Assembly: GCA_964369605.1 (NCBI GenBank)
Contig: CAYJFD010000023.1
Coordinates: 1-34,335 of the forward strand
Reading direction: 5' to 3'
DNA: 34,335 nucleotides
Source of the DNA: CAYJFD01 sp964369605
GTDB lineage: Bacteria; Bacteroidota; Bacteroidia; Bacteroidales; UBA932
In this document: one piece after another, positions 7,375 through 17,000 of the stretch
How the letters are laid out: every line of letters starts with the position of its first letter
How positions within the stretch are numbered: the stretch's first letter is position 1
Notes under the pieces: model-generated
Databases searched by the model: none
What the model was told of the DNA's origin: nothing
Seen by the model: only the letters and a program-made list of their open reading frames with translations
Program-made: the position numbers and the translations under genes

Positions 7375-9951
7375 TTAATTTTTATATGTTTGGATAGTTG
7401 AATACTTAGCACCCTCAGATAGGTAAGTCCTTAGAGTCATATTAAAATCATCTAAAGTTATACTCTCTAATTCTTTTTCATAATTTGTAAAATAGTCCTT
7501 CCCATATACAAATCTAATCCTAAGCATCTCTCTCCAAAACTCTCTTGAGGTCGCTTCTTTAACATCATACTGTCGGGCAACTATTTTTTTTACCAGCTCA
7601 AACTCGTGCTGAGTTATACCTTCCTGAGCTAAGCGGTCCCAGTAAAGATGCTGATTTTCAATCAGCTGAGGATCGTAGTCCCTCATTTGCCATGTTATCG
7701 ACAAACTAAGTCCATCATAAGGATAGGCATACACTACATCTTTAATATCTATCTCCACACCTAAGTCTTTCATCACTTCTCGAGTATACACATTAATATA
7801 CTGATTTAAGAGTTCTACTTTCAAGTAATTCTCTAAATTAAAGGCCAGCTCACCGTCAATCTGATAATTATAACTTGTCGATGGCTCCTCCATCTCAACA
7901 TAAACTACTTCTGATTGTTTTGCATCTTCCTTAGCCTTATTTATATTTCCCGCACGAGGACTCCTATCCTTTGCTTCTGGGACTGAAGCTAGATAAACTT
8001 CTACTAATTCCTTGATGTCATCTTTGGCCATAGAGCCCATTATTAATATGCTAAAATTCGAAGGATTTATAGAATAACGCTCAAGAACCTGCATAAAGAA
8101 TTCAACCTGTCTCTGTGAACTGCTTCCCCTTATACTTAGATGAGAGTCATACTCGCAAAATTCTAGTTCTACACCTCTTGACTTCATCTCTGTCTTGAGA
8201 GCATTTGGAATATCGTAATATAAGTCTTCAGTAAAAGGGTCATCTGATAAAGCCTCGAACACTATCCTTCCGTCATAAGTCTCCATCTGCTTATAGATAA
8301 CCTTCATTCCATTCTTCGCTACCCAGAATATAGTATTAGTACTAGAATTTTTAAACTCTACTATATTCTCATCTTTATCCTTTTCACTGTCTACTGCTTG
8401 CTTGCCTAGTCTAGAAGGCTGCTCTCTGAACATATTCTCTTCAAATAGCTCAAATCTTGATAAGTCTGAGTACTGAGATTCCACTATCCACTGTTTCACA
8501 TCTTGTTCTGTGAAATTTATTAAAGAATCAGGGGCATAGGAGTATGAAGTAACAGTACTAGCACCTGTTTTCAAGTGCGCCCTTGTGAAGGTGTTTACAT
8601 CATAAATAGAAATTTTCTCTTTTGCCTTTAATAGATAATTCTGTCTCTGCGAAAGCGATGCTTGATTATAACCATCTAAATAATGCGACACGCATCTATC
8701 TGCAAAAACGAAGTTCGGAACTTGTGCACTATCTGTCGAATACTCTACTGCCTCAACTATATAATTTTCAGCTATATGGTCCCCTTCTTCAATACTGAAT
8801 CCAAAACGGCGAATCTTCTCTATCTCATCTATTGCAAAACGATAAACTTCTCTAGCGTCTATGGTTTGACAAAGGATTTCTATATTCAATGCATCCATTT
8901 GAGAAACACCTAGGTATCTCCCGAAGCTTACACTCACATCGTCCAGATATAAGCCCACTTGCCTAGCTTGAAGAATTATTCTATTCTCTATCAGCTCTGT
9001 CATCGTAAAGTTTAGAAAATCCATTACATAAGGAACTGCACTTAATCTATATTTCTCAGGTAGAATATCTGTCGTATAGTAAAAGTCGATCTTTACCTCC
9101 TTACTATCTACGTCCTCATATTTATTTACAAGAATATCCTCTGGTTCGCTTAGATAAATATTATGCACCGTGTCCATCTCCCCCTTTGGAATAGTCAGAA
9201 ATAAGGTTTCAATCTTTGCTAGAACATCATCTACATCTACATCTCCTACAACTATTATAGCTTGATTTTCAGGAATATATAATCGATCGTAATAATCTTC
9301 AATATCAGTAATAGAAGCTAATGACAAATAATCATCGTAACTTGATATATGCAGCTGAGGATATCCCATAGGAACTAGGAGGTGCTCGTGTGAATTAAGC
9401 CACTCTCTATTTTCCAGATCCATCTCTTTTAAGTGAGAGTTTGCTAGGTACTGCTTTATGTTATTTAGATTTTCTCCTTCAAACTCTACCCTATCAGCCC
9501 AATTGTATAGAAGCATTAGTGTAGAATCTACCACATTCTTCGATGTTAGAGGTATGTCACTTATTCTATAGGTAGTACTCTCTAGTCCTACATCCACTTT
9601 TAGATTTACAGACAAATCTAGACCTAGAGCATAAAGATATTCTCTGGGAGTAATCTCGTTGAAATTATATGTGCTTTCAAGGGCCAGCTGTGATATTAGT
9701 TCTGAATAACCCTTATTTCGATATCCATCTGATAATATTCCTGTCTTTTGAACCAAGTAAAAATCTGCCGATGCATCCAAGGAATTATTATGAATTATGT
9801 AATAAGTCAGACCATTCGACAAAGTTCCCCTCAAAATATTTGCATCATCTTCCAAGGTACTTGCATCCTGAGCAAATAGCGTACCCAGGCTCCCCAGTAG
9901 CCAGAAAAGCACATAAATTACTATAAAATAAATTCTTCCCATCTTTTTCAT
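7375..9951 (-). CDS. M16 (pitrilysin/insulinase)-family protein lacking the zinc-binding motif; probable inactive peptidase homologue
   Basis: From ATG at 9951 the product has 858 residues and a signal peptide ending near FAQ (residue 28). The frame is open further upstream to 10107, but that part spans the divergent promoters and is probably not translated. Family landmarks of periplasmic M16 proteins are clear: TLSNGLTYYI and ADFYLVQKTG near the N-terminus, YRISDIPLT, and YDRLYIPENQAIIVVGDVD. A second half has KNGMKVIYK and a C-terminal domain with an ILIMGSMAKDDIKELVEVYLASVP stretch. Where active members have HxxEH (in RGLAHFLEH), this one reads KGYSELISQ (residues 80-88), so all three zinc/catalytic residues are gone. 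It probably acts as a non-catalytic partner or binding protein. It is the first gene of a likely operon with DUF3109. Confidence 0.85.
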   Translation of the reverse strand: MKKMGRIYFIVIYVLFWLLGSLGTLFAQDASTLEDDANILRGTLSNGLTYYIIHNNSLDASADFYLVQKTGILSDGYRNKGYSELISQLALESTYNFNEITPREYLYALGLDLSVNLKVDVGLESTTYRISDIPLTSKNVVDSTLMLLYNWADRVEFEGENLNNIKQYLANSHLKEMDLENREWLNSHEHLLVPMGYPQLHISSYDDYLSLASITDIEDYYDRLYIPENQAIIVVGDVDVDDVLAKIETLFLTIPKGEMDTVHNIYLSEPEDILVNKYEDVDSKEVKIDFYYTTDILPEKYRLSAVPYVMDFLNFTMTELIENRIILQARQVGLYLDDVSVSFGRYLGVSQMDALNIEILCQTIDAREVYRFAIDEIEKIRRFGFSIEEGDHIAENYIVEAVEYSTDSAQVPNFVFADRCVSHYLDGYNQASLSQRQNYLLKAKEKISIYDVNTFTRAHLKTGASTVTSYSYAPDSLINFTEQDVKQWIVESQYSDLSRFELFEENMFREQPSRLGKQAVDSEKDKDENIVEFKNSSTNTIFWVAKNGMKVIYKQMETYDGRIVFEALSDDPFTEDLYYDIPNALKTEMKSRGVELEFCEYDSHLSIRGSSSQRQVEFFMQVLERYSINPSNFSILIMGSMAKDDIKELVEVYLASVPEAKDRSPRAGNINKAKEDAKQSEVVYVEMEEPSTSYNYQIDGELAFNLENYLKVELLNQYINVYTREVMKDLGVEIDIKDVVYAYPYDGLSLSITWQMRDYDPQLIENQHLYWDRLAQEGITQHEFELVKKIVARQYDVKEATSREFWREMLRIRFVYGKDYFTNYEKELESITLDDFNMTLRTYLSEGAKYSTIQTYKN

Positions 9952-9966
9952 TTCAATTTGATGTGA

Positions 9967-10027
9967 CAAAAATATGCAAAAAAACAGAACTATTTTAGTT
10001 ATAAATTTAAAATAATTCATATTTTTG
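9967..10027. promoter_or_regulatory. Divergent promoters of the M16-like and TPR genes
   Basis: The minus strand has TATTTTTG at 9974-9967 (start near 9963, 12-base leader to the ATG at 9951). The plus strand has TATTTTTG at 10020-10027, with TTAG 21 bases upstream at 9995-9998 (start near 10031, 30-base leader to the ATG at 10061). The minus box lies inside the longest open frame of the M16-like gene and so supports the start at 9951. Confidence 0.6.
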
Positions 10028-10060
10028 CCGTTCACTAATAAAAACATATAAGATATTACA

Positions 10061-11002
10061 ATGAAGCGTATTCTATTATCCCTTGTTTTAGCTGCATTAT
10101 TAAGCAACTTTGGTTTTGCTCAAGATCTAGCTGGCGTAACACAACTTTACAACGACGCAGCAGCTGCTCTAAATGACGGCGACAAAAACACTGCTATTGA
10201 ATTATTTAAGGAAGCTCTAACTCAGGCTGAACAAGTAGGACCTGATGCTGAAGAGATTATCGTAGACTGTCAAAGCATTTTAAGTTCACTATATTTAGCA
10301 AATGCTAAGGAATTAACAGCTGCGAAAGACTACACTAATGCTATTCCAGCATTAGAACTTACAGCTAAACAAGCTGAAATATATGGTCAATTTGAAGTCG
10401 CTGAAGAAGCTCTTGATCTATCAGGCAAAGTCTATATGATGCTAGGAAATGCGAATTTAACTAAAAAGGAATATACTCAGGCTATCGAGAACTACTCTAA
10501 ATCTATAGAGTTTAATCCTAATAATGGTATGACCTACCTTAGACTAGGAATGGCTTACTCACGTATTGAAGATGAAGCTAATACTTTAGCAGCGATGCTT
10601 AAGGCTAGCGAACTTGGACAAAAGAAAAACGCCGATAAAGAATTAGCGAGATTCTATTTATTACTTGCTAACAGTAACCTAAAAGCTAAGAAGTATACTT
10701 TAGCTAACGAATATGCTACTAAATCACTAGCTTATGGTGATAATGCTCAGGCTCATAATATTTGCGGTAAAGCTCTTTTCTCAGAAAACAAATATAGCGC
10801 TGCAATATCATCTCTTGAGGCCTACCTTGCAGCAGAACCTAATGCTAAAGATTCTAAGCAAACTATCTATCAGTTAGCTGTTTCTTACGAAGCACTAAAT
10901 AATAAGGCTAAGGCTTGTGGATATTACAAGCAGATTATGAATGACCCTGCATTAGGTCAATACGCAACTCATAAAGTTAAGCAAGAATTAAAATGCAACT
11001 AG
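10061..11002 (+). CDS. Secreted tetratricopeptide-repeat (TPR) protein
   Basis: The 313-residue protein has a signal peptide (MKRILLSLVLAALLSNFGFA, then Q) and helical repeats. The clearest TPR-like units are at about residues 27-60 (YNDAAAALNDGDKNTAIELF), 127-165 (LGNANLTKKEYTQAIENYSK) and 190-275. It is rich in Ala, Leu, Lys and Asn. TPR proteins scaffold protein complexes; here the signal peptide places it in the periplasm. No partner can be named. Its last 10 bases overlap the start of the U32 gene (AAATGCAACTAG), which suggests translational coupling. Confidence 0.85.
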   Translation: MKRILLSLVLAALLSNFGFAQDLAGVTQLYNDAAAALNDGDKNTAIELFKEALTQAEQVGPDAEEIIVDCQSILSSLYLANAKELTAAKDYTNAIPALELTAKQAEIYGQFEVAEEALDLSGKVYMMLGNANLTKKEYTQAIENYSKSIEFNPNNGMTYLRLGMAYSRIEDEANTLAAMLKASELGQKKNADKELARFYLLLANSNLKAKKYTLANEYATKSLAYGDNAQAHNICGKALFSENKYSAAISSLEAYLAAEPNAKDSKQTIYQLAVSYEALNNKAKACGYYKQIMNDPALGQYATHKVKQELKCN

Positions 11003-12852
11003 AGCTCCTAGCTCCAGCAAGAAATAAAGACATCGGCATCGCAGCAATAGATTGTGGTGCCGATGCTGTATATATTGCAGGCCCTGCTTTTGGAGCAAGG
11101 GAGGCTGCGGCAAACTCCTTTGAAGACATAAAGGAACTTTGTGATTATGCGCATCGCTTTGGCGTTCGTATATATATGGTATTAAATACTATATTGTATG
11201 ACAACGAATTAGACCAAGCTAAAACCTATATCCACTCCGCTTATGAGGCTGGATGCGACGCAGTTATAATTCAGGATCTAGGTATTCTTAAGATGGAGCT
11301 TCCTCCTATTGAGCTATATGCTTCTACCCAGACTAATATTCGCAGCCTCAAACAAGCACAGTTTCTTGAAGGGCTTGGATTTACGAAATTAATTCTTGCT
11401 CGAGAACTTTCCCTTGAACAAATAAAGGAGATAGCAGACGGGGTAAACTGCGAAATAGAAACCTTTATTCACGGAGCACTATGTGTATCTTACAGCGGAC
11501 AATGCTACTTGAGCGAATATCTATGTAATCGCTCTGCAAATAGAGGTGCTTGTATTCAGGCTTGTAGATCTAATTATGACCTAATTGATAATGATGGTAA
11601 GATACTTCTTAAAGATGAGCCTATACTATCACTTAAGGATATGAATCTAAGTTCTCACCTTGAAGACCTAATTAACGCTGGTGTCAGTTCATTTAAGATA
11701 GAAGGGCGACTCAAAGGGGAAGACTATGTAAAAAATACGACTCTTCACTATCGTAGACTCCTTGATGAGATTATCAGTTGTAGAAGTGACCTCAGTCGTA
11801 GATCTTATGGAAATATTACTAAAGGTTTTAAACCAAAAATAGAGGCTACTTTTAATAGGGGCTATACTGATTATTTTATAGCTTCTGACTCAAAAAAACT
11901 ACATTCTCCTTATTCTGGAAAATCACTAGGCGAATATATTGGGAGGGTAAGTAAGATTCATAAAAATGATCGGGAGCAGTGTATTTATAGCATCAATTTC
12001 AATAAACCTGATATCGAACTAGCGAATGGAGATGGTCTTTGTATCATTTGCGACACAGAACTTATTGGCTGCCGAATAGACGTATTAAAGGACAAAAATA
12101 CGGTACTGTCTAAGCCCATCCCTCGACTAAGTAATTCTTCTAAGGTTTATCGAAACTCTAATATAGCTTTTAGTCGAGAACTAAATAACCAGCCTATCCG
12201 TTTAATCCCGGCATTACTAGATATACGTATTGATGCTAACGCAATACATATTGAAGCCCACGGAGCGAATGGAGCGAGGAGCGAATTTCATTCAAATGAG
12301 AGCTTCTCTGCCGCACAAAATATTGAGCTAGCTCTTGGCAATTTCAAACGCCAACTTTCGAAGTCTGCTCTTGAATATGAATTCTCTGTGAGAGAGTTCA
12401 ATGTGAGTGAGCAAGACAACTTTGTACCTTTTGTTCCTCTTTCAACTCTAAATAACATAAGAAGGGACCTTGCTCAGGGACTAAGGAATAACAGCATTGC
12501 AGGTTTGAACGACTCTAAGGCAGGCTCTAAGCTCTATGATCCGAAGCTAGGAAGTGATATTGCGCTAGCTCTACCTGGCCAGGTAAATAAACTGAACTGC
12601 TCTAATGCCCTTTCAAGGAAACTTTATGCTGACATAGGACTTAATCCTGAACCAGCGTTTGAATTGGAGCAAACTGAAAATATGGAGCTTATGCGCACAA
12701 AATATTGCATTTTAAAGGAGCTTGATTCTTGTTTGGTTAAATCAAAAAACAAGTCCTCATTTTCTCAACCCTTATTTCTGGCAAACAATAATAAGCGTTT
12801 TCTTCTTAGTTTCGACTGTAAAAACTGTGAAATGGTAGTGAGAGAAGCATAG
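10993..12852 (+). CDS. rlhA: U32-family protein, RlhA-like (23S rRNA C2501 hydroxylation)
   Basis: The 619-residue product starts LELLAPARNKDIGIAAIDCG, the usual N-terminus of U32 proteins, and has the family signature ETFIHGALCVSYSGQCYLS at residues 156-174. The cysteines at 164, 171, 187 and 191 are the probable Fe-S ligands. A C-terminal region with FLLSFDCKNCEM follows the pattern of the longer RlhA/YdcP branch; E. coli RlhA has about 650 residues. RlhA makes 5-hydroxycytidine in 23S rRNA. Despite the old family name, protease activity is doubtful. I cannot fully exclude another U32 subgroup such as TrhP. The start codon lies inside the TPR gene (10-base overlap). Confidence 0.8.
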   Translation: MQLELLAPARNKDIGIAAIDCGADAVYIAGPAFGAREAAANSFEDIKELCDYAHRFGVRIYMVLNTILYDNELDQAKTYIHSAYEAGCDAVIIQDLGILKMELPPIELYASTQTNIRSLKQAQFLEGLGFTKLILARELSLEQIKEIADGVNCEIETFIHGALCVSYSGQCYLSEYLCNRSANRGACIQACRSNYDLIDNDGKILLKDEPILSLKDMNLSSHLEDLINAGVSSFKIEGRLKGEDYVKNTTLHYRRLLDEIISCRSDLSRRSYGNITKGFKPKIEATFNRGYTDYFIASDSKKLHSPYSGKSLGEYIGRVSKIHKNDREQCIYSINFNKPDIELANGDGLCIICDTELIGCRIDVLKDKNTVLSKPIPRLSNSSKVYRNSNIAFSRELNNQPIRLIPALLDIRIDANAIHIEAHGANGARSEFHSNESFSAAQNIELALGNFKRQLSKSALEYEFSVREFNVSEQDNFVPFVPLSTLNNIRRDLAQGLRNNSIAGLNDSKAGSKLYDPKLGSDIALALPGQVNKLNCSNALSRKLYADIGLNPEPAFELEQTENMELMRTKYCILKELDSCLVKSKNKSSFSQPLFLANNNKRFLLSFDCKNCEMVVREA

Positions 12853-12859
12853 TTTTTCT

Positions 12860-12867
12860 TATCTTTG
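12860..12867 (+). promoter_or_regulatory. -7 promoter box TATCTTTG directly before holB
   Basis: Exact TAnnTTTG. If the start site is four bases past the box, as the other promoters of this window would place it, transcription begins at or next to the ATG at 12871 and the mRNA would be leaderless. It lies just after the U32 stop codon. Confidence 0.5.
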
Positions 12868-12870
12868 TGT

Positions 12871-13956
12871 ATGAATTTTTCGGATTTTAAAGGTGACCAG
12901 CAACTTTGTTCTAAGTTAGTATCGATGGTGGACGAATCTCGTGTCAGCCATGCGATGCTATTTGTAGAAAAGGACGGGCAGGGTGCTCTTGCTCTTGCTC
13001 TTGCGATGATTGAATATATGTCTAAGAGTCCGAAAGTTTCAAGATTGGTTCATCCTGATGTTCATTTTTCTTTTCCAGTTAATACTAATTCTAAGACTTC
13101 TAGTTCTATTAAGCCTATTTCTGACCACTTTCTCAAGCAGTGGAATGAACTTGTTTTGGAGAATCCATATTTCCTAGAGGACGATCTAAGTCAGAAACTT
13201 GGTATAGAAAATAAGGTAGGAATTATTAATACTGAAGAGGCTAAGTCTATTTTTAGGAAAATGAATTTTCATTCCTACGAAGGTGGCAATAAATATATGA
13301 TTATTTACTTGCCTGAGAAAATGAATGTAGAGGCTTCAAATAGATTACTAAAGTTAGTTGAAGAGCCTTTTGACGACACATATTTTTTTCTGATTACACA
13401 CGCTGAGCAGAAGATTATCTCTACTATCCGCTCTCGTTGCCTAAGGATTCATTTAATGCCTCTTGAGGCTGATAATCTTGCTCCAATACTAATGAAGGAG
13501 TTCTCTCTAAATTCCGAGGAAGCCCTTTCTTACGCACGTGGTAGTGGTGGAAATTATGGAGCAGCTCTAAGGCTTGTCCAGCAACAGAGCGAACAGTCTC
13601 CCTACTGTAGTTTATTTGCAAATATTCTAAAATCCTGCATAACGAAAGATTTACTCTCTCTAATTAAATTAAACGAGGATTTATCTTCGTTAGGAAGAGA
13701 GGGTCAGAAGAATTTTTGTTTATATGCTATGGGGCTTATTCGAAAGATGTATATGACCCGTATCGGAGCCGAAAATATAGCGTATCTCACTGGAAATGAA
13801 AGGGAAATACTTACGCCACTTATTCCTAAAATATCTCCCGTTTTTTTTGAAAGAGCGTTTCTTAATTTCGACAAAACCAGAAAGGATATTGAAGGGAATG
13901 TCAATGCTAAAATCGCCTTCCAAAATCTTTTGAATATTCTGCATATTAATAGTTAG
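12871..13956 (+). CDS. holB: DNA polymerase III subunit delta' (clamp loader)
   Basis: The 361-residue protein has the delta' / DnaX-type clamp-loader N-terminus (MNFSDFKGDQQLCSKL, then SRVSHAMLF). The P-loop is degenerate (EKDGQGALAL), as usual in delta', which does not hydrolyse ATP. The sensor region reads EKMNVEASNRLLKLVEEP (149-166), followed by STIRSRC with the SRC motif at 188-190. It opens and positions the sliding clamp at the replication fork together with delta and gamma/tau. I chose ATG at 12871; an upstream TTG at 12865 is in frame but falls inside the -7 box. No four-cysteine zinc module is visible. Confidence 0.9.
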   Translation: MNFSDFKGDQQLCSKLVSMVDESRVSHAMLFVEKDGQGALALALAMIEYMSKSPKVSRLVHPDVHFSFPVNTNSKTSSSIKPISDHFLKQWNELVLENPYFLEDDLSQKLGIENKVGIINTEEAKSIFRKMNFHSYEGGNKYMIIYLPEKMNVEASNRLLKLVEEPFDDTYFFLITHAEQKIISTIRSRCLRIHLMPLEADNLAPILMKEFSLNSEEALSYARGSGGNYGAALRLVQQQSEQSPYCSLFANILKSCITKDLLSLIKLNEDLSSLGREGQKNFCLYAMGLIRKMYMTRIGAENIAYLTGNEREILTPLIPKISPVFFERAFLNFDKTRKDIEGNVNAKIAFQNLLNILHINS

Positions 13957-13972
13957 GACTGAAAGTTTTGAC

Positions 13973-13980
13973 TATCTTTG
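13973..13980 (+). promoter_or_regulatory. -7 promoter box TATCTTTG of the Tricorn-like protease gene
   Basis: Exact TAnnTTTG, with TTAG 17 bases upstream at 13952-13955. The start would be near 13984, giving a 23-base leader. It lies in the 50-base gap after holB. Confidence 0.55.
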
Positions 13981-14006
13981 TAGATTATAACTAAAACACA
14001 TAGAAA

Positions 14007-17000
14007 ATGATTCGTATATTTTTATCAATTATAGGGCTAGCTGTGTCTGTAATGGCATCTGCGAATAGCCCTCAGTGGATGAGGTACAACAATATTTCAC
14101 CTAACGGAAAACTAATAACCTTCTCTTATAAAGGAGATATTTATGTTGTGGATAGCGACGGTGGTAACGCTAAACAAATCACTACTTTAGATTCTTATGA
14201 ATACATGCCTGTTTGGTCACCAGATAGTAAAAGTATCGCTTTTGCGAGTGATAGAGATGGGGGATTTGATGTATACATATCTTCAGTTGAGGGTGGAGTT
14301 TCTAAAAAATTAACTAGTCATTCTAACCCTGAGAGACCTTTAGGATTCTCTCAAGATGGAAAAGAGGTTTATTATTCTGCTCGCATTCAAAAGCCTGCAG
14401 CTAGTGTACAGTTCCCTTCAGGATGGATTACTGAGTTATATAAGGTTTCTGTCGATGGCGGTAGACCTAAGCAAGTTGTTGCTACTCCTGTTATGAACCT
14501 TGACTTTATTGGTACTGACGGGTCTTATATCTATGAGAATAGAACGGGAAGTGAGAACGAATGGAGAAAGCACCACACATCAAGTGTTGCTAGAGACCTG
14601 TATTACTATGATATTGCCAGCGGCACTCACACTAAATTAACTGACAATATTGGAGAGGATCGAAACCCTAGAATCGCTCCTGACTCTCAGGTTATTTTCT
14701 TAAGCGAAAGAGATGGTGATTCATTTAACATCTACAAGGGAGATAAGAACAATCTTGGAGCAGCGAAGAGGCTAACCTCTTTCAAGAAACACCCTATCCG
14801 CTTCCTCTCAGTTTCTGACAATGGTATTATTTGCTTTGGTTACCAAGGTGAAATTTACACTATGTTAGAAGGTCAGAAGGCTAAGAAGGTTAATATTCAA
14901 GTAACAAATGATAGTCCTATAGATCAGATAGCTTCTAGACGATTTAGTTCGGTTAATAACTTCGCTATGACTCCTGATGGAAAGCAAATCGTCTATACTA
15001 CTAGAGGTGAGGTTTTCGCTACTACTGACAGCTACTCTACAACCAAGCAGATTAGTAAAACTCCTGAGGCTGAATATGGAGTAAGTATTTCTCCTGATGG
15101 TAAGACTGTTGTATATTCATCAGACAGAAATGGAAAGTGGGAATTATTTACTGCAAAACTTAGCAGGGAGGAAGATATTTATTTTGCTAATGCTACACTA
15201 ATAGAGGAGGAACTTTTATTTAAGAATGCCTCAAATGAAAGAACTGCACCTCAGTTTTCTCCTGATGGTAAGGAGATCGCATTTATCGAGGATGGTCAAA
15301 AACTAATGGTTTACAATATAGAGTCTAAGAAAGTTCGTGAGATAACTGATGGCTCTAAACAGTATCATAATAACTACCAAGGACTATATTACCAATGGTC
15401 TCCTGATAGTAAGTGGTTTGTGATGGATATTATTTCAAATAGAAGAGAACCCTATGCTGATATCGCTATAGTTTCTGCCTCTGGTGACGGGAAATACCAT
15501 AATATCACAAACTCTGCGTATATAGATGTAAATCCTCGCTGGGCTTTAGATGGAAATGCGATAGTATACGTATCTAACCGCTTAGGTATGCGTTCTCATG
15601 CATCATGGGGAAGTCAAGACGATGTGTTTATCGCTTTTCTAAATCAAAAGGCTTATGACGATTTCTATATGAGTAAGGAGGAGAAGGAATTAGAGAAGGA
15701 AAGAAAGAAGCTAAAGGAAGAGGCTGAAAAAGCAGCTAAAGCAAAAGAAGAGAAAAAGGACAAAAAAGATAAGAAAGATGACAAGAAAGCGGAAGATAAG
15801 GATAAAAAAGAAGATCTTATCGATATCGAACTTGACAAATTAGAGGATAGAATCGTTAGATTAACCCCTATGTCTAGTAGTCTAACTGACGCTATGCTAT
15901 CTAAAGACGGAAAGAAATTATACTTTATCGCTCGCTTTGAAGGTTCTTTTGACCTTTGGGAGACTAATATAGAAGACCGTTCATCCAAGATACTTCGTAA
16001 GGGTATCGGCTATGGAGGAATGGATATGACTAAAGATGGCAAGACTCTTTTCGTTGTAGGTGGAGGCATAAAGAAAGTATCTCTTCCTGGAGGATCAGTA
16101 AGTAATGTTGCTGTGAATGCAGAAATGATGCTAAATCATACAGCAGAGAGAGAATATATGTTCGAACACGTGGTAAGACAACAGCTAAAGAAATTCTATA
16201 AGACTGACTATCACGGAATCGATTTAGAAAAGCTTAAAGAAGACTACCTTCCTATGCTTGATGGTATTAACAATAACTACGATTTTGCTGATTTCCTAAG
16301 TGAATATCTTGGAGAGCTGAATGTTTCTCATACTGGCTCTGGCTATAGAAAGGCGTCTTCCAATAATTTCTCTACTGGAAATATGGGACTATTGTTCGAC
16401 CTAAACTACGAAGCAGATGGACTAAAAGTAGACTATGTAGTAGAGGGCGGTCCTTTTGACAAGGCTGCATCAAAGATGGCTAAAGGAAGTATTATCACAA
16501 AAATAGACGGGATAGAAATTAAAGCTGACCAGGACTTCTTCCCTCTTCTAAATGGAAAAGTAGGAGATAAAGTACTTGTCTCATTTACTACTCCTGACTC
16601 TAAGGAAGAAACAGAAGAGGTAATCAAGCTTACTAGTTATGGCTATATCGATCAGCTTCTTTATGAAAGGTGGATAGAGACTAGAGCAGAAGAGACTCTT
16701 AGGTTATCGGATGGAAGACTAGGCTATGTTCATATCAGAAGTATGGATGATAATAGTTACAGAAATGTATATTCAGAGATTTTAGGAAGATATAATCACT
16801 GTGAGGGTATCATAATTGATACAAGATATAATGGAGGTGGTCGTCTTCACGAAGATATCGAGATATTATTTAGTGGTGAAAAATACTTAGAGCAAGTAGT
16901 TAGAGGAACTGTTTCCTGCGAGATGCCTTCTCGTAGATACAACAAGCCTTCTATTATGATTACTTGCGAGGCGAACTATTCAAATGCACACGGTACACCT

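Noticed and set aside
9952..10107. 52-residue N-terminal extension of the M16-like protein
   Set aside because: It contains the -7 box for its own gene and overlaps the start of the divergent TPR gene. The ATG at 9951 begins a normal signal peptide.
15665..15988. 107-codon minus-strand open frame rich in Ser/Phe/Leu
   Set aside because: Antisense of the Lys/Glu-rich insert of the Tricorn-like protease; AAG/GAA runs read as CTT/TTC give such frames.
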